Source: Peribolospora baueri | Taxonomy: Eukaryota > Basidiomycota > Peribolosporomycetes > Peribolosporales > Peribolosporaceae | Reading direction: 5' to 3' | NCBI GenBank assembly: GCA_029717555.1 | Contig: JAMDHS010000062.1 | Coordinates: forward strand, 62,001 to 126,000 | DNA: 64,000 nucleotides | Shown: positions 36,669-49,002 of the stretch, piece by piece | Layout of the letters: each line of letters starts with the position of its first letter | Position numbering within the stretch: position 1 is the stretch's first letter | Translations under genes and position numbers: made by a program | Notes under the pieces: generated by a model | The model's input: only the letters and a program-made list of their open reading frames with translations | What the model was told of the DNA's origin: nothing | The model's database searches: none

Positions 36669-37796
36669 TCAACCATTTGCACTGTCATTCGCATCGCTGC
36701 CATCCGTCCACAATTTGACCGCGCCATCAGCCCCGGCAGTGGCGACCTCTCCCTTCTTGGTCGTGCTTTGCTCGACCCAAAGAACCGTCTTGTCGTGTGC
36801 TTTCCCACGGCCCTCTACTTCCCTTGAGAACGCTCTCCCTTCCATCCCCGGGCCCGAGCCAATGGCCTTCCCACTGAGCACATCCCAAGCCCACACCGAC
36901 CCGTCCTCGGCGCCGGCTAGGACGGTCTGCTCCCCCCAACCGAAGCACGAGTGGATGCGATAGGACGAATTTGAGTGGTCGGTGAAGGTCTGTAGAAGCG
37001 TCCCATTGGAGAGATCGAGTAGCCGGAGGACACCGAGTGGGCTTGAAAGCGTAGAGACGAGGAGTGTGTCGTGAGCGGCAGATAGGGAGATGGAGGTGAC
37101 GGGGTCTACGAAGGGAAGAATTAGGCGAGAGCGAAGGAGAAGAGCGAGGACTGAGTAATCCCCGTTCCTGACGGAGCGTTATACGCAATGACAGTTCCCT
37201 CGCTTACACTCACCCTTGACGAAGTCTGTTCGAAGTTGGCCCATGCGCATATCGTACGTCCTGACGTTCCCATCCACGCAGCCAGCGACAATCAAGTCTC
37301 CGCCGATCACCAGACTCGTCACGCTGTCCTTTGCCTCGTCAAGCGTCTGAATGGGTCCCTTGACCTGAGAGCGTAGGTCCCACGCCCTCACCGTGCCGTC
37401 GTACCCCGCAGAGCACAGAAGCTCAGCGCGGGAGGGCTCGAACTCGACCGCATTCACCCTGCCCGAGTGCCCGGAGAACCTCCTCAGCACGCCTCCAGAC
37501 ATGACGTCCCAGAGAAACACGCTGCGATCTCCCCCACAGCTTGCAAAACGGTCATTGCCAGGCGCGACAGCTAGACCGAGCACCTCATAAGCGTGCCCGC
37601 CGCCGGAGTAGGACTTGATAAACGTACCCGAAGATGGGTTCCACAGCCGGATGGTTCGGTCCGACCCGCCGGAGATAAGGTAGCGCGAACCGGTGTTGTA
37701 GCGCACAACGTGCACGGGGCCTACATGTCCCTTGAGCGTGTGTTGCAGGTGGGAGGGTGAGGATGCCGGCGCGGACGTGCCCGCAGATGGAGCCAT
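36669..37796 (-). CDS. WD40 scaffold, WDR83/MORG1 type
   Basis: WD40 propeller related to human WDR83 (MORG1), known as a MAPK scaffold and a spliceosome-associated protein. Exons on the - strand 37796..37214 and 37105..36669; phase agrees, 339 residues, family length. Blades are visible: LKGHVGPVHVVRYN / SGGSDRTIRLWNPSSGT, YEVLGLAVAP / SCGGDRSVFLWDVMSGG, GHSGRVNAVEFEP / SAGYDGTVRAWDLRS, QTLDEAKDSVTSL / AGCVDGNVRTYDMRMGQL, then DPVTSISLSAAHDTLLVSTL and AGAEDGSVWAWDVLSGK. The YDMRMGQL blade and TLDEAKDSV are specific to this family. Blade 7 ends GADGAVKLWTDG near the C-terminus. Confidence 0.9.
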
Positions 37797-38185
37797 GGCG
37801 AGCAAGACCGTTCGGTCATCGCCGATCTCACGACGGATGGAAGACGGCGATCGGGCGCTACGCGGCGGTAGGCGGCGTTAACCCGGATAAACCTTTAGGC
37901 CGGGCGGTGATCGGGATGGCCGTGCGTTCGTTCATAAGGCATCATCTAACCTCTTCCTGTCTTCATCTCCACCTCTTCTGGTCAACGACGCGAAATGGTT
38001 TCTGCACAACAGACTTGCGTGTGTTTTCTCTGATGCGGAATATAGTTTTTTTTGAAGCGGGTTGCCGCTGACTATAGTTATATCGTCTCCTCCTTGCTCC
38101 CGTACCCCGCCAGTCGGCTGCCAGCGCCCTGCTCAAGCAAGGCGTGGCGACTTGCCCTGCCAAGAGTACGATTCGCTACATCGCC
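37797..38185. promoter_or_regulatory. Divergent region WDR83-like / lactonase
   Basis: 389 bp. The frame of the lactonase stays open upstream of its modelled ATG to about 38082, so part of this may be an earlier exon; a possible acceptor TATAG ends at about 38081. Confidence 0.35.
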
Positions 38186-40075
38186 ATGGGTGCGTAGCGC
38201 AGACCATCTTTCTTTTCTCATATGGGCGCGGCGGGGCAGATCGGCCTTCAGTTCGCTGAACGAGGAAGCTTAGACTTGTCGACTTACTTTGTCCGCCTTC
38301 ATGCTCGCTCATCTCCCGTCTCCTTCTCTCTACCCGCGAAGCAGGCACATTCAACACGTTCCATCTCTATCTCCTCTCCTTCAACACGCTCACTCGTACA
38401 CTCTCTATTGCTTCTCGTATTGATGCTCAAGGTCCGCACCAGTACCTGGCCGCCAATGAGGCCAAAGACGTCGTGTATGCTACTACTTGGGCCTGGCCAC
38501 CTAGTCTGAGCGCTTGGAGGGTTGAAGAGACAGAGGCTACAGCAAGGGAGGGCCAAGGTGGTCGGACCCTCAAATTGATTGGAAGGACACCTATCAGTGA
38601 GCTTTGGTTGCTGCTTTCTTATGGCACAAGTGCAAGGGCCGGGAAGCTACATGTCCGGACTCCGCTCCTCTGACTATCTATCACTTCCTCCATGTTATCT
38701 ATCCTTGCGTCCTTTTAGCCGCGACATCCTCCTACGTCTCCGTAACTCCATCCAAATTCACCTCCCAATCCTACCTTCTCTCTGCGGGCGGCCCTTCCGG
38801 TGAGATTCATGCCCTAGACTCGTCGGGTACTTTCAGAGAGAAGATACAGGAGCTCGTCTTTGTAGAGGATTTGGAGGCAGCGGACAAGACCAGGAAGGCT
38901 CTGGTGAGTGAGCTAGCTAGCGGCTCTAGCGGCTCAGACTTGCAAGTTTGTAATGCGAGCTGTGGTGATGGGCGCTCCTTTAGTGTCGGTTTGTGGAGAT
39001 ATTCGTTTTGTTCATATTGCCTGCCTCGCTTTGTTTACACTTGTTCTTACAGCGATACGGCTCGCACGGGGCAGATTTGTCCTCGCGCAACCACGTCTTT
39101 GTGCCTGATCTGTGAGTCATTTTGGCCAGATTGGGCGGAATCGGCAGCTTGATGTTTGACTAGTGAAGCATCGCTGATACGTCTCCTGGTCTATCTGCGG
39201 CGACTTCAGCGGCCGAAACACCATCTGGATGTATCGCATGTCTCCGCAGACTGGCAAGGCCGAGCTCCTCGGCGAGGTACAGAGCCCAAGGGAGAAGGAC
39301 GCGCCGCGACACGTCGTACCCTCCAAAGACGGTCGGTGGCTTTACAGCGTGACTGAGCACAGTGAGTTCGTTATGTCAAAGCACGCGGACTTCTGTCGTC
39401 GTCTATCCCTCTGATCGTGAGGCAATGGGAACGGATGCGTCGATTCGATTCCAACCCACAGGTTCGTATATTGATGTCTTCGAGGTGGGAGAGAAGACTT
39501 TGACCTACCGACAGTCAGGAAGCATTATCCCGGAGGGTGAGTAGATCCCAATGCATCCTCACACTCGGCTCCTGAGGTTCTTGGTTCTCTCTCCTGAACT
39601 CATTCCTGTTCCTGGTTCTGCCTACGCAGATAAAGACCGCCACACCTACCGAGGGGACACGCTGCGCCTCTCTCGCGACGGACGCTTCCTTTTCGCTTCC
39701 ACACGCGGAGGGTCTGCCTCCACAAAAGGATATGTGGCTGCGTGGGCGCTAAAGGATGGCAACGGCGGCGGATTGCTTGCATCAGAGGAGCCGGTGACGA
39801 GGTTCGAGACCCCTACGTCAGGAGGGAAAGCCAACGCTATCGAGCCTGCTTGGTTCGAGGGCGACGGCTTGGATGAGGCGGACGCTCAGGCGGGAGGAGA
39901 AGCGCCCTCGCGGGACGAAGGCGCGAAGAAGGAGGACTATGTGCTCTTGACAGATGACGAAGTCGGCTTTGTCTTCATCCTTGGCTGGGATGCGGAGGAG
40001 GCGAGATTTACAGAGCGCAGTAGACTCAAGCTCGATGAGGGCGCGTTGGCTAGTCACGCTGTTTGGCTTTCCTGA
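38186..40075 (+). CDS. Seven-bladed lactonase family protein (carboxy-cis,cis-muconate cyclase-like)
   Basis: Fungal beta-propeller of the 6-phosphogluconolactonase/carboxymuconate cyclase superfamily; in ascomycetes one member lactonises 3-carboxymuconate in protocatechuate catabolism. Exons 38186..38189, 38345..38596, 38719..38903, 39053..39111, 39210..39361, 39462..39536, 39630..40075; phases close, 390 residues. Visible: GTFNTFHLYLLSFN, HQYLAANEAKDVVYATTW, SYLLSAGGPSGEIHALD, RYGSHGADLSSRNHVFVPDL, IWMYRMSPQTGK, PRHVVPSKDGRWLYSVTEH, DTLRLSRDGRFLFASTRGG, and a close SHAVWLS. The 5' end is uncertain: a 4-nt first coding exon (ATG G) is the simplest model, but the frame STIRYIA continues upstream of the ATG and suits the first propeller strand. 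Substrate cannot be read from sequence. Confidence 0.82.
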
Positions 40076-40506
40076 TCGACTTGATGGCGGACGGGCGGAT
40101 GGACGACGTCCCAAGAAAATATGAGAATGAAAGTGGGACAGGATTGGACAAGCGCCTTCCTCTGCCTTGCAAGCAGCGTTGGCTGCAACATTTGACTGCA
40201 ATCAAGCTCGAAAAACTGGCTAGCACGGAAGGCCGTCCATGCCGATCATCATAGGATCATCGTCGGTGCCTAAGATCGAGCGGCAATCTGTGCGAGGGCG
40301 ACGATTGCCGCAGTCATTGACTTGCCTCGGCCGAGGACGACGGAGACTCTTCCGGACCTTCTCAGCAACCGTGCCACCTCCGGTCGTTCAACGCCCGCTT
40401 CCATCTTCATCGCTCCTCCGTCGTCGCTGGTGGACAGAAACGCATCTATCTGCTCGCCCGCTCTCACCTTCGCTTTAGCCACGTCTACCCGTCAGAACCG
40501 GAAAAG
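40076..40506. other. Intergenic region
   Basis: 431 bp between the lactonase stop and the threonine aldolase start. No feature beyond likely UTR and promoter. Confidence 0.4.
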
Positions 40507-42988
40507 ATGAATGTCTCTTCCTGTTCTCGCCTTGGCCGGCGGACCCTCCCCCAAATTTCCCTTCGGCTCTGCCGGGCTGGAGTCGCCGCCGGCCCCTCCC
40601 CTCTCGCCACTTTCCGCTTGCTCTCCACCTTTACTGTCTCTCGAACAAGTCCTATCTCTCAACAGCGAAAGCTGAACAAGCAGCCCAGGATGCTTCGCCC
40701 CTTCTACACCTCTCCCGAGTCCACCACGGTCTCTTCGGATCTCCTCTACGGCACCCTCGCCCAGCCGATGCCCAAGCCAGACAACAAGGAAAAGCTGAGG
40801 CAGGTCTCCAGGGATTTCAGAAGTAAGTGCTCGTGCGATGATTTGAGCAATGGTGGAGACAGTTTTGAAACACAACGACCCCGAGATGTCGAAAGAGCGC
40901 CGTCCGGAAAGACACTGTATTGGGACATCATTGAGTCTCGGTCTCTGGGCGAGCTGCTGACACCGCACTTTGCCTGTGCGCCAGGCGACACTCTTACCAT
41001 TCCCACCGAGGAGATGTTCGATCTTATGAAGAACGCTAGTCGTGGCGATGACGTGTATCTGGTGAGCACCGCGTCATTTCCTTATGACCGCTCAAGCCCT
41101 GATTTCTGATTGCTTCTGTGCGTTGCATGCATATGGTCAACGATCTCTGTAGGAGGATGAAACGACCATTGCGTTGCAGGATCGCATCGCTGCGCTTGCT
41201 GGCAAGGAGGCCGGTTTGTTCTGCCCCACCGGTACCATGACGAACCAGGTGAGAGCTCTGATCGCATTCCGTCTGCACTTTCGACCGTCTATTCATATGT
41301 GCCGACGCCTTGCCGTCTATTTTCTCCCACTATCTGCACGTGTTGCAGCTTGCCCTCCGCACCCACCTTCAGCAGCCCCCTCATTCGGTCCTCTGTGACT
41401 ACCGCTCTCATATTCATCGCTACGAGGCCGGAGGCATCGCCTTCCACTCTCAGGCGGCGACCAACATCGTCGTTCCTGCTAACAAGCACCATCTCACTCT
41501 CGAGGAGGACATTCTTCCCAATCTCGTTCTCGGCTCGGACATCCACACTGCGCCGACCAAGGTCATCAGTCTGGAGAACACCCTCAACGGCATGGTCTTT
41601 CCGCAGGATGAGATCGTCAAGATTGGCCAGGCCGCCAGAAAGCACAACATCATCATGCACTGTGACGGCGGTGAGCGAGACGCTCTGTTCATCTGCGCGG
41701 AGTAAACGGCATTTTTCCCGCTCTCGATCCAGGGCTCATTATTTTTCAATGCGTTCGCGCGTTCTTCCTCTCTCTAGCTCGCATGTGGAACGTCGTTGTC
41801 AAGACGGGCAAATCTCTCAAAGAGCTTTGCGAGCCTTTCGACACCGTCAGGTGGGTATTTAAAATCTCGCGCATCCACTCAACTTCGAAGAAGCCCTGCT
41901 TTGACGGCTCCTCCGTGGCTCCTTGCATTTCTTTTGCTACATCCAGCTTGTGCATGTCCAAAGGTCTTGGAGCTCCTATCGGCAGGTCAGTACACGATCA
42001 CTAGACTCCATATCGTCCTCGTTGTCCCTCTCCGCTGATCTCGAGCGTCCCTCTTGTCCCCTAATCTCGTTCCCCCACCATACTGGCAGCGTGATCGTCG
42101 GTCCCCGTGCCCATATCGAAAAGGCGCGTTGGTTCCGCAAGATGTTTGGTGGCGGTGTGAGGCAGTCCGGAGGTCTCGCGGCAGCAGCGATGCACGCTTT
42201 GGAAGTCAACCTGCCGAAGCTGGAGAGGACGCACCAGTTGGCTACCAAGCTTCACCAGGCGCTGGAGAAGCTCGGTGTGGAGATCATAACCCCTGCTGAG
42301 ACTAGCATGGTGAGCTAGCGTGATAAGGCCAGTCTTTCACCCTGGTCGGCGGGCTGAGCTTTTTGCCTCTTTGTCCTGGCCCTCTCTCATCCGGATGTTG
42401 TTACCCGCCCTCCATAGCTCTTTATCGAGTAGGTGGCATTTCATTTTCTGAGAGGATCTCCATCCCTCCTCTTCTTTCGGCCAAACAGCTCACACACCTG
42501 TTTCACTCCTTCCCCAACATCTAGTCCCGCGCCCATCGGCATTGACATCTGGACTCTCGTTGCACGTGCCGCCGCTCTGCCTAACCCGATCCGTCTGGGC
42601 GGGCCGCGATTGGTGATGCACTACCAAGTGGACGAGACGGCAGTGGACGAGCTGGTCGACCTGGTGCGGACCATCAAAAAGGAGAAGGAGGCCGACGGAT
42701 GGGTATTCAATGCCGACGCGAACAAAGGCAAAAAGAGGACGCTTGAGAAGCTTTATGAGGGCATGAGGGGAGTGAACGTCACGGTGAGTCGGCTGTCTTC
42801 CTTCCCTCTTTCGCCATCCTCGGCGGTATCGAGTCCATAAAGAACAAGGGGGTTGTGGTCTTAACTGACAGGCGCCTAATTTCTCTCTCTCTCCCCCTCT
42901 CTCTCTCTCGCGTCTTCTGCTCGCTATGCTGCAGGAGGAGGAAGCCAAGCCTGACGAGGAACCTAAGCAGGCTTCCGCCGCCAACTAA
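40507..42988 (+). CDS. GLY1: L-threonine aldolase (PLP enzyme)
   Basis: Cleaves threonine/allo-threonine to glycine and acetaldehyde. Ten exons: 40507..40822, 40985..41061, 41153..41248, 41349..41670, 41778..41850, 41947..41985, 42090..42309, 42418..42428, 42525..42783, 42935..42988; all phases close, 488 residues. Fold-type I motifs: [78 protein letters not shown], the PLP lysine in [12 protein letters not shown], and [15 protein letters not shown]. An 11-nt exon supplies LFI and most of an Asp codon. About 60 residues before MLRPFYTSP are Arg/Ser-rich and acid-free ([14 protein letters not shown]), fitting a mitochondrial presequence; a second in-frame ATG there could give a cytosolic form. 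An insertion near residues 425-445 and a Glu/Lys tail are extra. Confidence 0.95.
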
Positions 42989-43910
42989 ACGAAGATACGG
43001 GCCCCTTCGGTCGGCATACGTACGCGGATTCAATCAACGTGATGCGGCTTTCCGTTTTCCTTGGACGCGCTTTCTTGACTATAGAGCGAGAGTTGGACCC
43101 GATGGGCACCAGCGTCACGGTTATGTTCCAATTCCACGCTCACAGGGCGGGCAGATCCACTGTTCTTCCTCTGCATAGATGATCGACACGCTGAGGAAAT
43201 TGACATTCGTATCTACCGAGTATGAAGCGGTTCTGCGGTCCTTTGGATCCTCATGTAAAACTTCGAAAAAAAAAAAGAGAGAGACCTGGCGTAGTGCTTT
43301 GGGCAGATGCGGCCTGAAGTGTGACGCTCTTCATGGGAGCTTTGAGAATGAGAGCTCTTGAATGACGGATGTACATTGCCCATCGGAGAGCCCACTCTCT
43401 CCTCTACCCCACCAGCAGGCGCGCCGAAAGGCGATGACGACATGATGGATCCATGATGAAAAAAGTCCCTATGTTCGTCAGTGTACGTTTCGATTAGGAT
43501 GATTCTCGCGGCGTGCCGGCCTCTTTTGTCCGCGCATTTAACGCCTATAGCGCCCTAAGCAGATCCGCCCATCGCTCGTGGACGCCTCCAGCAAGTCTTG
43601 CGGTCGGTAGGAAGCCCAACAGGCGCAGCGAAAGCGACTGCTTGACAGTCTGCCATATTTCGTCCGAGCCATTGTGGTCGATTTTGGCAAACTACTGTTG
43701 ATACTCTGTAAGTACAGTACACTAAGATACTCGAAATCGACGGGATGCGAGAAATGACTGACTGGGACGCCAGAAACACAGACGAGCAGATGCGACAATG
43801 TATGACCGATCCTTGACGGAGAGAAGTGGTGTCATCCTTCCTGCCTTCCACCGAACGAAAGCACACCGTCTCCCTGATTCTCCGTCTTCTAACGTCACGA
43901 CCATCCCTCC
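42989..43910. other. Convergent intergenic region
   Basis: 920 bp between threonine aldolase (+) and MPE1 (-). AT content is higher than in the genes, with an A-rich run at about 43262-43275. No gene or RNA recognised. Confidence 0.4.
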
Positions 43911-46077
43911 CTATCCCTGCCTCGCTTGCTTTTGTGACCCAGGGCCGCCGTCCCCACCTGCTATGCTCGTAAAGTCGGTCGGCCTAGCGCGCTTCAAGTT
44001 GCCTCGCTTTCGAGGGTTGACGGGCAAGCGCACGTATGGGGAGTCCTCCCCCACGGGGACCTGCGGAGGCGTCCAGTTCGTCCTCCGGTACTCCGGCATC
44101 GGAGGAGGCGCCCCGTTCATCGCGTTCACCGCGTTCATCGCGTTCATCCCCATAGGCATCCCCATGCCCATACCCATCTGCGGCATCGGCATCGGCATCG
44201 GCATCGGCATCGACATCGGCATCGGCATGCCCATCTGCGGCATTTGCATTCCCATCCCCCGGCCCACCTGCTGCATCTGCATCCACAAAGCCTGCACTTG
44301 CATCTGGATCTGCATCTTCATCGGAGGCGGCACGGTAGGGTTCTGAAGAGCCATCATCATCTGCGACATCTGCATCTGCATTTGAGCGACCTGAGGATTG
44401 AAGTTTCCGCCGCCACTGCTGCCTGGTGGTTGAGGTTGTTGCTGCTGCTGCAAGGGCGGTGGCAGTTGCTATAAAATGAATCAGATAGGACCGAGGGTGC
44501 AATTCGGGCGACAGATAAGTCTCTCGATACGCTTGTTACGTCGAAGGTTTACGTGAAGGCATCCATGTGGGCACGTGTACCCACCTCATCAGTCTCATTA
44601 TCCCTCGCTTCTGCTTCGACCTTCTCAGTCTTCTCCTCCGAGCCTTCCTCAATCTCCTTCTCCTTCCCGCTCTCCTTCTCTTTCTCTTTCTCTTTTCCCT
44701 TCTCCTCCTCCTCTTCTGACTCTGCCTCCTCGACTTCCTTGCTCTTCTCAATCTCCCGCTCGATGTATTCCTCGATCCGCTCCCTCTTCTCCTCATCCGG
44801 TATCAGCCTATCTAGCTCCTCAACGCGCTTCTCGCACTCCGGACAGACGAAGTCGTGTTCGAGGAGGTACGTCTGAATGCATTCCTCACAGTACGTCGTA
44901 CCGCAGCATGGCGTCTTGGTCGCTTCGCGCGCTAGCTTTCCGCACAGCGGGCAGGCAAGGTCCGATTCGCTCGGCGCGAGTTGATACACCTCAGCTCGCG
45001 TTAGAGCCTTGGCGGCCGCTGCAGCGCGCGACCTGTTCCTCTCCCACGACGCCGAGTCTGGCTGAGCGATCACATAACTGCCGTCAGGGGTGACCATGAC
45101 GCCAGAGGGAGGTTTCGCTGCATCCGAAGAACCAGAAGAAGGCTGCTCGACCTGCTTGAGGAAACTCCGTGGGATGCCAGTCGTGCGCTTGATCCTCGGC
45201 CGATTATCGAACTCCTCGTTATCGTTGGTCGGGCATTGCTGGATCCAATGGCCCTTTTGGCCACAACGGTAGCAGATGTACCCTGGAGGTGGCGGCCGAT
45301 CGGGCACTGGCGGCCCAGACGGCCCAGGTCTTCGACCCATGTTTCGGGGAGCACCGCCACGAAAGACGGGAGTAACGCTGCAATTCCGGGGGACGTGCAT
45401 TAGCAAAACTAGACGTATCGAATTCCTCCGCATTCACAACTCACTGTGCCATTCTCTCCTGTGTCTGGTTCCACTGATCCGTCGTCGCTTGGAACATGGC
45501 CGCTATCCGAGAAGCCTCGTCGCCACCTGATGCTGTGGAACGCAAAGTCTCTTCGACCGGTGCTTTGGTCGACGCAACCGCTGACGGGGTAGCCACGTAG
45601 CTTTGAGCCATCGGCCTCGAATTGGAGGATGACGCGCTGCCCGTTGCCGGGCTGGCCACCGCTTCTGCCCCGGCCAGTGCAGCAGCAACATAGTTCTGCG
45701 CGGTACCCCGTCCAAAGCCTCTCGCTGGCGGTAATCGACGCACGAGCACCGAGGTGGAGCGGGGTACGACGAAGTTGTCGTCTTTGTACTCTGAAAGGCG
45801 GAAGGAGGGCGGCGGAACTACTCGTAAAACTAGTTTACAGGCATGGCTGATCTGACGTGCAACGTTGACGAACAAACGGAGCGCCAAAGGCATTTCGCTC
45901 ACCTTCTTCGCTGCTGGCATCGTAAATCTTGATGTCAAAGTCAGTTCCCTTCCCCATCTTGTTAGAAAGGATGATCTCTTTCTTGAGATCCCACACAGAG
46001 ATACCGGTGCCATCGAACCTGATGCGCGTGGGCTCCTTCTGTGAGCTGAAGCGATAATAAACTGATGATTGAGCCAT
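43911..46077 (-). CDS. MPE1: Cleavage/polyadenylation factor subunit MPE1 (RBBP6 type)
   Basis: RING-type subunit of the cleavage and polyadenylation factor, acting in mRNA 3'-end formation. Exons on the - strand 46077..45903, 45790..45445, 45377..44585, 44468..43911; phases close, 623 residues. The N-terminal DWNN ubiquitin-like domain (1-75) shows YYRFSSQKEP, ISVWDLKKEII and the end VVPRSTSVLVRRLP. A CCHC knuckle CYRCGQKGHWIQQCP starts at C209. The RING-like domain (about 320-370) has CPLCGKLAREATKTPCCG, YCEECIQ and CPECEKR. Then a highly charged Glu/Lys region and a Gln/Met/Pro-rich tail (MQMQMSQMMMALQNP, repeated MPMP) close to 180 residues long, ending with basic GNLKRARP. Starts 161 bp from RAD14 on the other strand. 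Confidence 0.95.
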
Positions 46078-46238
46078 GATGTGAAGAGAGCGACTAGACC
46101 GACCGTGCGACGGGATGGTATTGTGAGTGGCACGACGGGATGGTGGTCGACATCCAAGCGGGTCAGAGCAGAGGAGGACAGGTGAGACGGCGATTGTGCT
46201 GCGGCAGCCGCAGGAGTTCCACCTCCTGGCGCTCGACC

Positions 46239-47950
46239 ATGGATCACTTTCCGGGACGAATGCTTCTACCGCCACTCGCCGCTGACGATGATGGAAAACG
46301 ATGGCCAACGAGGAACGCCTGCGACGTCACCACGGCTGAGCACGCCGCCGCCGCAACGGTGAGACAAGTCGAGTGGTGGCGAAGAGACGTTGGCGAAGCA
46401 AGCTCATGTTGGTACGCTTCCGGACACCGCCCCGCCTCGCTACGTATTAGCCATCCTCGCGAATTGCCGCTCACTCCAGAGCAGGTTAGGGTCATGGAGG
46501 AGAATCGGTTAAAGGGTAGGTATTCAGCGTGAAGTCTGGTCACCGGGCAGGGGCTTAGGGACTGCCTGTCTACCGTTTGTCTTCCGTCGCTGCAAAGCCA
46601 AAGCTCGCATTCAACATCGAGCGGCCGCGAGCTCGGCCTTCTTTTCGACGAACGTCTTGAACGGCCAAGGCAAGCGACCACTACGAGTAGAGAGCGCGGA
46701 GACCCCATCACCGACAGCTCCCAATGAGCGTCATGTCTCTCACCCTTCCACGGTCCGCGACGCCACCTCGCCTCCGAACCCCCGCATGAGCGCTTCCGTC
46801 GGCGGCGGGCGCTTAGTGAAAACGATAGAAGACCCGAACGCTCCATTGCCTCGTGCTAAAGGTCTAGGTAACTACATCGAGTTTGACCTGAGCAAGTTGC
46901 ACAACTCCAAGGGCGGCTTCCTGATTGATGAGAACGAAGGGAGGGGGAAGGACGTGGACGAGATCAGAAAGGAGAGGGAAAGGGAGCAGCAGAGGATCAG
47001 GGAGTCGCATGAACCTTGTGAGTGGTCGAGGTCGGAAGTGACACTATAACTATAACGAGACGATGTCCCGTCTCACGCTTTCCGCTCACCTCTTCCGCCA
47101 CACAGCCATCACCCTAGACCGGGATCGAAACCCTTTGTGTGAGCACTGCAAGTCTCCGGAGATCGACTTCCAGTTCCACAAGGTGTTCGGCGTGCGCGTG
47201 TGTGCCAAGTGCAGGCATCAGTTCCCCGAGGAATATAGTTTGCTTACCAAGACGGAGTGTAAGGAGGTGAGCGTTTTTGATGAAGTCAAAAAGCAATTTC
47301 CATCGGTTGTGATGAGCCGATGCTGAAGAAACACGACTTGTCCGCTTCTGTCCACCTTTCTGCCAGGACTACTTGTTGACTGATGGTATGTCAAGAACGA
47401 AACCACTGTCATCCATCGGCTCCGGCTTTCCTCTGACCTGTGGGAACTGAAATTGAAATGTTCCCTCCTCCAGCCGAGCTGCGAGACGAAGAGCTCCTCC
47501 CGCACCTTTTGAAGGCGAACCCACACAAGGCGACATGGAACAACATGATGCTTTTCCTTCGCAAACAGGTCGAAGCGTATGCCTTCTCCTCCGCGAAGTG
47601 GGGTTCGGAGGAAGGCTTGGATGCAGAGTTTGCGCGTCGGCAAGAGGAGCAGAAGCGTAAGAGAGGGAAGAAGTTCCAGGATGGCCTGAGGGAGCTGAGG
47701 AGGAGGACGAGGGACAGTGCTTGGCAGCAGAGGAAGGACGCGGAGCATCATCACACGTTCGGGGATGCCGTGTATGTGGGAGAGGACGGCGTTAGCAGAC
47801 AGAAGTGTTTGGGTGAGGGGTGCGAGTTTGAGGTTGAGGTGGTGAGTTATTGCTGTCCCTCTTAGTACATTCTCCACGTATGATGACGCAGCGCAACTGA
47901 CGCTCGCTGCCTTTCGCATCCCGGCCTCCGTCGATCAGGAAACGTTTTGA
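46239..47950 (+). CDS. RAD14: DNA damage-recognition protein RAD14 (XPA)
   Basis: Nucleotide-excision repair factor binding damaged DNA with TFIIH and RPA. Exons 46239..46515, 46598..47017, 47106..47266, 47367..47385, 47474..47841, 47939..47950; phases close, 418 residues. [20 protein letters not shown] is the usual XPA start block. The zinc finger is CEHC...CAKC (from C244; spacing C-x2-C-x17-C-x2-C), followed by [63 protein letters not shown] and the end CEFEVEVETF. Exon 4 is just 19 nt and the last exon 12 nt. An in-frame ATG at 46140 would extend the N-terminus by 33 residues, leaving only 62 bp to MPE1. Confidence 0.95.
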
Positions 47951-48567
47951 GACCTTCTTGCTTGTTCTCCGCAAACAAACCTGTATTTTATTTGTATTCC
48001 TAGCGAGGTGTTTTCAACCCCTTCTGACCGTGCAAATGATATGCTTCTACTTTGTCCTTTAGGACCTGCCTCGAATCTTAAGACGGTCAGTGCGACGTAA
48101 CTGGCAATCCTGCTGGGATGGAAGCTGAACCCACGAGTAACAACACTCCCTGCTGTAGACTCGATGGTGGCTCGACGCTCGCCTCAGTTTTGGAAAGGGT
48201 TGATCTGTTCAGCCGTGCTTACCGCCATCCTGCGATACCGCAACAGTAGTTGAAACTGTTGGAAGAAACAGCCGGTCAGAAATACACCTGCGCACAGCAA
48301 ACCCTAGGTGATCTCCTTTATTCTTGACACCGTCGGCCAGACTTCCGATGCGACACTTGTATAAAGCAACACTCATCCTTTGTTCGCCATCTGTCCCATC
48401 TAGACCATATATTACGGTGCGTGCATACACATCCAGGCCGCATCCGGACATGTGCGGAGCATAAATTAAGTGCAATGCGAGCCTACCATGTCGCCTTCCC
48501 ATCCATCCGTCCGATCATTCGTCGACGCGGGATATACCAAGGTGGACAAGTCTCTTTCTCCGCCTGC
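47951..48567. other. Convergent intergenic region
   Basis: 617 bp, lower GC, between RAD14 (+) and the UPS-type gene (-). No feature recognised. Confidence 0.4.
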
Positions 48568-48909
48568 TTATGCTGACCCATCCTGCTCAGCCTCCCCACC
48601 CGTCCGCCTCTCCCATCCCTTCTTCTCAGGAGTGCCCCAAAGTTTCTCTAAAACGCTCTGAAACCCGGCTCTGCCGATCCTGGCGTTGTCTCCAAACCGC
48701 GTCAGGCTCCACTCTTCCAACTTTCGCCCTGCTCCTTTGAGGATACCACCCACGGAGGACGCAATCTCTGCCGTTTGGTGGAACGTCGTCGTCATTGATG
48801 GCGGTAGCGTGTGTATTGATGATGTGGTGGAGGTGGAGGCTTTGACGGACGGGGTGGAAGAGAACGGAGATGCTGCTGATGAGGATGCTGCTGACGAGGA
48901 TGATGATAT

Positions 48910-49002
<93 letters not shown>

